From Candidatus Eiseniibacteriota bacterium (lineage in GTDB: Bacteria > Eisenbacteria > RBG-16-71-46 > JAGVPR01), in contig JAGVPR010000109.1 in assembly GCA_020052115.1 (NCBI GenBank), positions 1 to 36,995 on the forward strand: 36,995 nucleotides of DNA. The letters run 5' to 3'. Within the stretch, counting starts at the first letter, position 1. Each line of letters starts with the position of its first letter. Made by a program: the position numbers and the translations under genes. The notes below the pieces were generated by a model. That model had not been told where the DNA came from, did not search any database, and was given only the letters and a program-made list of their open reading frames with translations. Positions 32,025-36,995 of the stretch are shown one piece after another.

Positions 32025-32547
32025 GGCTCGTCGCCTCCTCATGGCGTTCGGACACCGCGGCCTCCAAGTGGTCGATCTCGCGGTCCCACTCGCGGAGGCG
32101 CCCGGGCAGGGCCAACGGCCCGAGCCTCACGACATCCTCGACCAGGCTGTTGACGACGGTCTTCACGCGCTCCCCCTCGGAGGCGGAGATCCACTCGAGT
32201 CGGAAGCGTTCCTTCTCGATGCCCATCTGTCCCAGCATGCGCTGCAGCAAGTGAAACCGGCGAAGGCAGTTGTAGTTGCCTTCCATGTAGTGGCAATCGC
32301 CCGGGTGGCACCCGCCGATGAGAACGGCGTCGGCGCCGCGGGCGAATGCGTCCATGACGAACTGGGGATCCACGCGCCCCGAGCACATCACCCGGATGAT
32401 GCGGAAGTGGGGCGAGTGCTTGAGCCTCGACACGCCCGCGAGGTCAGCGGCCGTGTACGTGCACCAGTTGCAGAAGAACGCGACGACGCGGGGCTTCCAC
32501 TCGGCCCTTGGGGCCGCCCCTTCGCGCGCCGCGACGTGGGCAGACAT
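32014..32547 (-). CDS. mvhD: MvhD-type iron-sulfur subunit linking hydrogenase to Hdr
   Basis: The protein has 177 residues. GGAGGG precedes the ATG at 32547; a longer open frame to 32775 lies inside hdrA and is not used. The MvhD [2Fe-2S] cysteines are seen in FFCNWCTYT, RVMCSGRVDP and GGCHPGDCHYMEGNYNC. The extra C-terminal region (about 130-177) is helical and charged. By family MvhD is the connector that docks the hydrogenase onto HdrA. Its place between hdrA and mvhG fits this. Confidence 0.95.
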   Translation of the reverse strand: MSAHVAAREGAAPRAEWKPRVVAFFCNWCTYTAADLAGVSRLKHSPHFRIIRVMCSGRVDPQFVMDAFARGADAVLIGGCHPGDCHYMEGNYNCLRRFHLLQRMLGQMGIEKERFRLEWISASEGERVKTVVNSLVEDVVRLGPLALPGRLREWDREIDHLEAAVSERHEEATSHAR

Positions 32548-32564
32548 GATCCCTCCGTACCCGC

Positions 32565-34568
32565 CTACGTGACGGGCGTGAGAAGCCCTTCGATCTCGCT
32601 GAAGATCTCGTCGTCCTGGAACAGGTTCTGCCGGATGGAGCCCGACGGGCAGGAGGCCACGCAGGTCCCGCACCCCTTGCAGAGAGCCTCGTTGAGCAGG
32701 GCCTTCTTCCTTGCGGCGTCGAACGAGATCGCCGTGTAAGGACAGAGCGCGATGCACGACTTGCAGCCCGAGCACTCTTCCTCGACGATGTAGGCCGTGT
32801 TCGGCTCCAGCTCCTTCGATCCCGCATCAATGAGCGCCAGGACCTGCGCCGCCGCGGCGCCCGCCTGCGCCACCGTGTCGGGGATGTCCTTCGGGCTCTG
32901 GCAGGCGCCGGCGATGTAGACGCCGTCGGTGAAGGTGTCCACCGGCGCGAGCTTCGGGTGCCGCTCGAGGAAGAACCCCTCGCTCGAGCACGACATGTTG
33001 AAGAGCCGGCGAATCTGCTGCGAGTCGGGGCCGGGCTCCAGCCCCGTCGCGAGGACCACCATATCCACCGGCACGCGGCGGACGCGTCCGATGAGCGTGT
33101 CCTCCACGCGAATGACGAGCTTCCCCTCCTCGTCCGGCGTGAAGGCCCAGTCGCTCACCTCGGCGACGCGGCCGCGGATGAAGTGGACGCCGTCGTCCAT
33201 CACCTTGTAGAAGAACTCCTCGTAGCCCTTTCCGGCCGTCCGCATGTCGGTGTAGAAGTTGAAGACCTCGGCGCCGGTGTGCTCCTTGATGAGGTGCGCG
33301 AGCTTCAGCGAGTACATGCAGCAGACGCGGCTGCACCAGCGGTTCGTTTTCTCGTCCCGGGATCCGACGCAGTGGATGATCCCCACCGCCTTCGGCGCCT
33401 TGCCCTCGCGCGTGACGACCTGGCCGCCGGTCGGCCCCGAGGCGTTCACGAGGCGCTCGACCTCGAGCGCGGTGAAGACGTTTGGCATCCTTCCGTAGCC
33501 GTAGAAGGGCACTTTCTCCGATGGGACGGTCTGGAAGCCGGTGGCGACGATCACCGCGCCGACCTCGATCTGTTCGATCCTCTCCGTCTGCTTGAAGTCG
33601 ATCGCATCGCGGTCGCACTTCTCTGCGCAGGTCTTCTTGCACTTGCCGGACTTGAACTCGATGCACTGCTCAGGGTCTATGAGCACGAGCTGCGGAGTCG
33701 CCTGGGGAAACGGAATGTAGACAGGCTTGCGCTTGCCGAGCCCCTGGTTGAACTCGTCGTAGAACTTCCCTTCCTTGAATACGCATGCCTCGATGCACTC
33801 GAGGCACCCGACGCACAGCTCCTCGATCACGTAACGGGGCTTTCGCTTCACCGTCACCCTGTACCGGCCGACGAAGCCTTCGACCTTGGTGACCTCCGAG
33901 TACGTCCACAGCGTGATGTTCGGGTGCGAGCGCACCGCCGACATCTTCGGGGTCAAGATGCACGCCGCGCAGTCCAGGGTCGGAAAGGTCTTGTCGAACT
34001 TCGCCATGTGGCCGCCGATCGTCGGCTCCTTCTCGACGAGATAGACCTTCTTGCCGGCCGAAGCCAGCGTCAACGCGGCGTGGATGCCCGCGATTCCGCC
34101 GCCCACTATGAGAACCGCCGGGGTGATCGGCACCTTCTTCTGTTCGAGGGCCCGGTGAAGGCGGACGCGGCGCACCGCGGCGCGCGCGAGGTCAACCGCC
34201 TTCTCGGTCGCGTCGGCCGGGTCGTCGTGCACCCAAGAGACGTTCTCGCGTATGTTCACCATCTGGAAGTGGAACGCGTTCAGCCCTCCGCGCGCGACCG
34301 CGGTGCGGAAGGTGTGCTCGTGGAGCAGCGGCGAACAGGACGCGACGACGACCCGGTCGAGCTTCTGCTCACGGATGTCGTCCATGATCATCTGCTGCCC
34401 GGGGTCCGAGCACATGTACTTGTAGTCGCGGGAGAGCACGACGCCCGGGAAGCGGGCGACCGCCTGGGCGACCGCCGTGACATCCACCTTGCCGGCGATG
34501 TTGTGGCCGCAGTGGCAGACGTAGAAGCCGATCCGCGGCGAGCCGTTCTGCTGGGCCGGTTCAAACAC
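32565..34568 (-). CDS. hdrA: CoB-CoM heterodisulfide reductase-like subunit A (HdrA), flavin and iron-sulfur protein
   Basis: The protein has 667 residues from a GTG at 34568. GGGAGG lies about ten bases upstream of it, whereas the in-frame GTG at 34580 overlaps that site and cannot use it. The start overlaps the hdrB stop by eight bases. N-terminal HdrA domain: YVCHCGHNIAGKVDV. FAD-binding GGGIAGIHAAL is near residue 155, followed by the HdrA-specific LDCAACILTPKM. Ferredoxin-like clusters: CVGCLECIEAC (about 250), CIEFKSGKC with CKKTC and KCDRDAI (about 300), and two C-terminal [4Fe-4S] motifs, CSGCKSCIALCP and CKGCGTCVASCP. By family the flavin bifurcates electron pairs between ferredoxin and the HdrB site. 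The natural high-potential acceptor in a non-methanogen is unknown. Confidence 0.96.
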   Translation of the reverse strand: MFEPAQQNGSPRIGFYVCHCGHNIAGKVDVTAVAQAVARFPGVVLSRDYKYMCSDPGQQMIMDDIREQKLDRVVVASCSPLLHEHTFRTAVARGGLNAFHFQMVNIRENVSWVHDDPADATEKAVDLARAAVRRVRLHRALEQKKVPITPAVLIVGGGIAGIHAALTLASAGKKVYLVEKEPTIGGHMAKFDKTFPTLDCAACILTPKMSAVRSHPNITLWTYSEVTKVEGFVGRYRVTVKRKPRYVIEELCVGCLECIEACVFKEGKFYDEFNQGLGKRKPVYIPFPQATPQLVLIDPEQCIEFKSGKCKKTCAEKCDRDAIDFKQTERIEQIEVGAVIVATGFQTVPSEKVPFYGYGRMPNVFTALEVERLVNASGPTGGQVVTREGKAPKAVGIIHCVGSRDEKTNRWCSRVCCMYSLKLAHLIKEHTGAEVFNFYTDMRTAGKGYEEFFYKVMDDGVHFIRGRVAEVSDWAFTPDEEGKLVIRVEDTLIGRVRRVPVDMVVLATGLEPGPDSQQIRRLFNMSCSSEGFFLERHPKLAPVDTFTDGVYIAGACQSPKDIPDTVAQAGAAAAQVLALIDAGSKELEPNTAYIVEEECSGCKSCIALCPYTAISFDAARKKALLNEALCKGCGTCVASCPSGSIRQNLFQDDEIFSEIEGLLTPVT

Positions 34569-35463
34569 GGGCGGGCTCACCTCCCTGCGGCGCTCCCGAC
34601 GTCATGGGGGGCGGGATGATGATCTTGTTGAACCCCAGCTTGTCGTTCGGGATCCCGAGCGCGAGGCCGAGGATCTGCGTGAAGTAGGCGACCGGCATGC
34701 GGAGGTCGTCGTCGAACTGCTTGTTCATCTCCTGCTGGAACGACTCGAGATTGAGCTGGCAGAGCGGGCAGGTCGTGACCACGCAGTTCGCGCCCCGGCG
34801 CCGCGCTTCCTTGAGGATGCTGTAGCTCATCTCCATCCCCACCGCGTGGATCGTGCCCATGAGGCTCGCGCCGCAACAGCGGGTGCGAAGCGGCCAGTCC
34901 ACCGTCTCGGCGCCGAGCGCTTCCATCAGCTTCTCGAAGGTCGAAGGCGTGCGGGGATCGTCGAACGACGCGAACGGACGAACGATCTGGCAGCCGTAGT
35001 AGCACGCCAGGCGCAGATGGCCGAGGCGGCTCTTCACCTTCTTGGCGATCGTCTCGACGCCGATGTCGTTGACGAGGACGTCGAGCGGATGGCGCGGCGT
35101 AACCGTGCCGGCGTAACTGTGTCCTGCATCGGCCAGCGCTCTCCCGACGACCTTCTGGACTTCAGGGTTTCCCTTCAAGTAGCGATCCGTTTTCGTCAGC
35201 ACCAGGAAGCAGGCGCTGCACGGCGCGACGAGCTGCGTCTGCCCGCTGCGCCCGTGCTGCCTCTCGGCCAGGGAGAGATTGCGGGCCGCCAGCGCCATCG
35301 CCTTGTCCTCGTCAACGGCCATGTAGGCGGTCGCGCCGCAGCAGTTCCAGTCATCGAGTTCTTCCAGCGGCACGTCGAGGGCGCGGAACAGGCTCAGCAG
35401 AGATTCCTCGTAGGCCTTTCCGGTGCTCCGCAGGCTGCACCCGGGGTAGTAGAGGTACCTCAT
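34561..35463 (-). CDS. hdrB: Heterodisulfide reductase-like subunit B (HdrB), CCG-domain protein
   Basis: The protein has 300 residues. AAGGAG lies eight bases before the ATG, which overlaps the hdrC stop (ATGA). Two CCG domains are seen: Cys9, then CC after 31 residues (NCCGATAY) and PCSAC; and CYYGCQ, then CC after 37 residues (RCCGASL) and CPLCQ after 34. In methanogen HdrB these domains bind two noncubane [4Fe-4S] clusters that cleave a disulfide. All ligand cysteines are present, so disulfide or related thiol chemistry is expected. The substrate is unknown in bacteria of this kind. Confidence 0.96.
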   Translation of the reverse strand: MRYLYYPGCSLRSTGKAYEESLLSLFRALDVPLEELDDWNCCGATAYMAVDEDKAMALAARNLSLAERQHGRSGQTQLVAPCSACFLVLTKTDRYLKGNPEVQKVVGRALADAGHSYAGTVTPRHPLDVLVNDIGVETIAKKVKSRLGHLRLACYYGCQIVRPFASFDDPRTPSTFEKLMEALGAETVDWPLRTRCCGASLMGTIHAVGMEMSYSILKEARRRGANCVVTTCPLCQLNLESFQQEMNKQFDDDLRMPVAYFTQILGLALGIPNDKLGFNKIIIPPPMTSGAPQGGEPARV

Positions 35464-36107
35464 GACCAGAGCTCCTTCTCGGCCTTCTCCACGCCGTCCA
35501 TGAGCGCCTTGATCTCGCCTTTCGCGCGCACGCTCTCGGGTCTCAGCGGCAGGTGCCCCATGCGGATCAGCGTCATCCCGAGCTTCATGTCTCTGAAGAC
35601 CTTGACGAGGTTCGTCTTCCAGTAGAGCGCCATCATGAGCAGCGCTTCGCTGTTCCTTCCGCGCTTCTCGACCTGCTTGAAGAACTCCGTGGCGAGAACA
35701 GGCGTCGGCAGCTTCTTCGGGTAGAGGCCCTCGGAGATCGCCTCACGCTTGAGGGCGTACATCACGTCGGTGATTCGGATCTGGCGGGGACACTCGACCG
35801 TGCAGGAGTAGCAGGATGCGCACAGCCAGATGGTGAGGCACTGGAGGACATCGTTCTTGAAGCCTTCGCGCACCATCGCCACGATCTTCCGCGGCGTGTA
35901 ATCCATGTAGGGGCTGACGGGGCAGGTCGCGCTGCACGTGCCGCACTGGATGCAATTCAGGAATGCTTCGCCGTGGGCGCGCCATTTGACGCGCTGGGCG
36001 AACGCCGGATCCAGCTCGGACTGAAAAGCGATCTGAAGACGAACCTTCTTCGGCTCCACTACGTGAAGAGGCAAACCGTAGGGAGCAGTCGACGGCTTCG
36101 AACCCAT
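35460..36107 (-). CDS. hdrC: Heterodisulfide reductase-like subunit C (HdrC), two [4Fe-4S] ferredoxin-like protein
   Basis: The protein has 215 residues. The ATG at 36107 has AAAGGAGG upstream; the longer frame to 36458 would cross the predicted promoter. Two four-cysteine motifs are present: CIQCGTCSATCPVSPYMD and CASCYSCTVECPRQIR. The C-terminal half is helical. By family HdrC carries electrons from HdrA to HdrB and sits in the cytosol without membrane anchors here. It is the first gene of the hdrCBA-mvhDGA operon. All six genes are on the minus strand with overlaps or gaps of under 20 bases. Confidence 0.95.
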   Translation of the reverse strand: MGSKPSTAPYGLPLHVVEPKKVRLQIAFQSELDPAFAQRVKWRAHGEAFLNCIQCGTCSATCPVSPYMDYTPRKIVAMVREGFKNDVLQCLTIWLCASCYSCTVECPRQIRITDVMYALKREAISEGLYPKKLPTPVLATEFFKQVEKRGRNSEALLMMALYWKTNLVKVFRDMKLGMTLIRMGHLPLRPESVRAKGEIKALMDGVEKAEKELWS

Positions 36108-36202
36108 GGACGCGCCTCCTTTCTCGGCCCGAGAGGCGCCCACCGCCGCAACCCCACACCGATGGGCCGGCGGCAAAAGCCACAGGCCCATCGCCACGGT
36201 GC

Positions 36203-36232
36203 ATTGTATCAGAGAAAAAGGTCTGTTGACCA
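36203..36232 (-). promoter_or_regulatory. Predicted promoter of the hdr-mvh operon
   Basis: On the minus strand, TGGTCA (36232-36227), an 18-base spacer and an extended -10 (TGA then TACAAT, 36211-36203) fit a housekeeping promoter. Transcription would start near 36196, about 90 bases before the hdrC ATG. No recognisable redox-regulator site was seen. Confidence 0.55.
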
Positions 36233-36272
36233 GAGCTTCTCTCAGCCATTCCGTATCTGTCCCTGAAAGACT

Positions 36273-36301
36273 TTGACATGAGCTCCCGAGGTTGATAGCG
36301 T
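36273..36301 (+). promoter_or_regulatory. Possible promoter of the downstream lipoprotein
   Basis: TTGACA (36273-36278), a 17-base spacer and TAGCGT (36296-36301) give a perfect -35 but only a 3/6 -10. It points toward the gene at 36380 and diverges from the hdr promoter. Confidence 0.35.
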
Positions 36302-36379
36302 AACTCGCTGAATTCTCATGAGATGTCGGGTTGCGACGAGCGACCCGAAGGGCTCCGGAACGTCGGGAGGGGAAAGACC

Positions 36380-36995
36380 ATGCGTGGCAGAGCAGGGTGG
36401 GCGGCGGCGCTCCTGGCGGCGGCGGTGCTGGGATGCCAGAGCGCGCCGAAGGGCGCAACAGCCGCGAAACAGGCGGCCCCGCCGGATCTGTCCTCCTACG
36501 GGATCACGACGGTGGCGTTTCTCGACATGGTGAACACCACCGACAACGATCATGCCGGCGAGAGGATGGCGGGACACCTCGAGGCTCAACTGAAGGCCGA
36601 CGGCGGCTACAACTACTTCACGATCTACGAGACCGAAGGCCGCGCGAACCGCGACGCGGCGGCCCGCGCGGATTTCGAGCGGCTCCGCAAGGACTGGAAG
36701 GGCACGCGACGACTCGACCCGGCGATCGTCGTGCGCTTCGGCCAGGCGATCGGAGCGCAGGGCCTGCTCGCCTCGGAGCTTCTCACGTGGACAAGTCACA
36801 AGGTGGACTGGAACGTCGAAGGGAAGTCGTACTCGCGCGTCACCTGCAAGCTCACGCTCTTTGAAGCTCGCACCGGCCTTCCGGCCTGGACGAAGGTCGA
36901 GGATACGCTCGTCGAGAGTGCGAATTACGACCCCTCCCAGTCGGCTTTCGGCGACCAGGGCGGCGTTCCCTCCGGCGAGGTCGTGAACCGGGCGC
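36380..36995 (+). CDS. Lipoprotein, possibly CsgG/LpoB-like (3' end outside window)
   Basis: At least 205 residues are present and the frame runs off the window. GGAGGGG precedes the ATG by seven bases. The signal peptide ends in a clear lipobox (AVLGC, Cys19), so the mature protein is lipid-anchored. Alternating strands and helices follow (ITTVAFLDMVNTT, then IGAQGLLASELLTW, then YSRVTCKLTLFEARTGLPAWTK). The 'G..GLL.SEL' and 'LTLFEARTG..AW' phrases recall CsgG/LpoB-type outer-membrane lipoproteins, but the match is by eye only. It is divergent from the hdr operon and probably unrelated in function. Confidence 0.75.
   Translation, partial: MRGRAGWAAALLAAAVLGCQSAPKGATAAKQAAPPDLSSYGITTVAFLDMVNTTDNDHAGERMAGHLEAQLKADGGYNYFTIYETEGRANRDAAARADFERLRKDWKGTRRLDPAIVVRFGQAIGAQGLLASELLTWTSHKVDWNVEGKSYSRVTCKLTLFEARTGLPAWTKVEDTLVESANYDPSQSAFGDQGGVPSGEVVNRA

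Noticed and set aside
32958..34619. 553-residue open frame on the plus strand
   Set aside because: It is antisense to hdrA, whose metal-binding motifs are intact. The composition is typical of a shadow frame.
1..36995. CRISPR array, insertion sequences, prophage or integron
   Set aside because: No spaced direct repeats, transposase, integrase or phage structural motifs were found on either strand.

Overview
The window is about 37 kb of high-GC bacterial chromosome with tightly packed, mostly co-directional operons. It looks like an anaerobic or facultative, motile, diderm bacterium. Evidence: a multiheme c-type cytochrome next to an outer-membrane-barrel-like protein, a complete bacterial chemotaxis operon, an HdrABC-MvhADG-type hydrogenase/heterodisulfide-reductase operon, and two secreted proteins ending in the FlgD-like 'PNPF' C-terminal module common in the FCB superphylum and neighbouring candidate phyla. 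I infer an FCB-related lineage (Eisenbacteria-, Zixibacteria- or Latescibacteria-like), but no phylogenetic marker gene is present, so this stays an inference. No IS element, prophage, integrase or CRISPR array was seen.

Layout. (1) 1-5644, plus strand, exported proteins: the 3' end of a cytochrome with five CxxCH motifs, coupled to a predicted outer-membrane barrel protein, an unrecognised exported protein, and a secreted M28 zinc peptidase followed by a good intrinsic terminator. (2) 5834-15282, signalling: a soluble REC-histidine kinase on the plus strand converges on a minus-strand operon, cheA-mcp-cheW-cheR-cheY-cheD-cheB-STAS. Most of its junctions overlap or are very short, and a sigma-28-like promoter lies 5' of cheA. 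(3) 15569-15908, three tRNAs: Ser(TGA), Ser(GCT), Arg(ACG). (4) 15986-18130, minus strand: a DedA-family membrane protein and a SufS-like class V PLP enzyme. (5) 18253-26517: a divergent promoter pair and one giant 2635-residue secreted multidomain protein with cohesin-like and dockerin-like modules. (6) 26560-29426: an S9 peptidase translationally coupled to a serine racemase/threonine dehydratase-like enzyme. (7) 29521-36232, minus strand: hdrC-hdrB-hdrA-mvhD-mvhG-mvhA with its own promoter. (8) From 36380, plus strand: the start of a lipoprotein running off the window.

How the parts fit. The Hdr/Mvh set contains all the subunits expected of a cytosolic complex that oxidises H2 and splits electrons between ferredoxin and a disulfide or other high-potential acceptor. 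The cytochrome/barrel pair could carry electrons across the envelope. The chemotaxis operon is complete for sensing, signalling and adaptation, including CheD. Its receptor ends in a CheR-tether-like pentapeptide, and its CheR has the loop expected of pentapeptide-binding CheRs. The strongest candidates for new biology are the giant cohesin/dockerin protein, the STAS protein inside the che operon, and the cytochrome/barrel pair.
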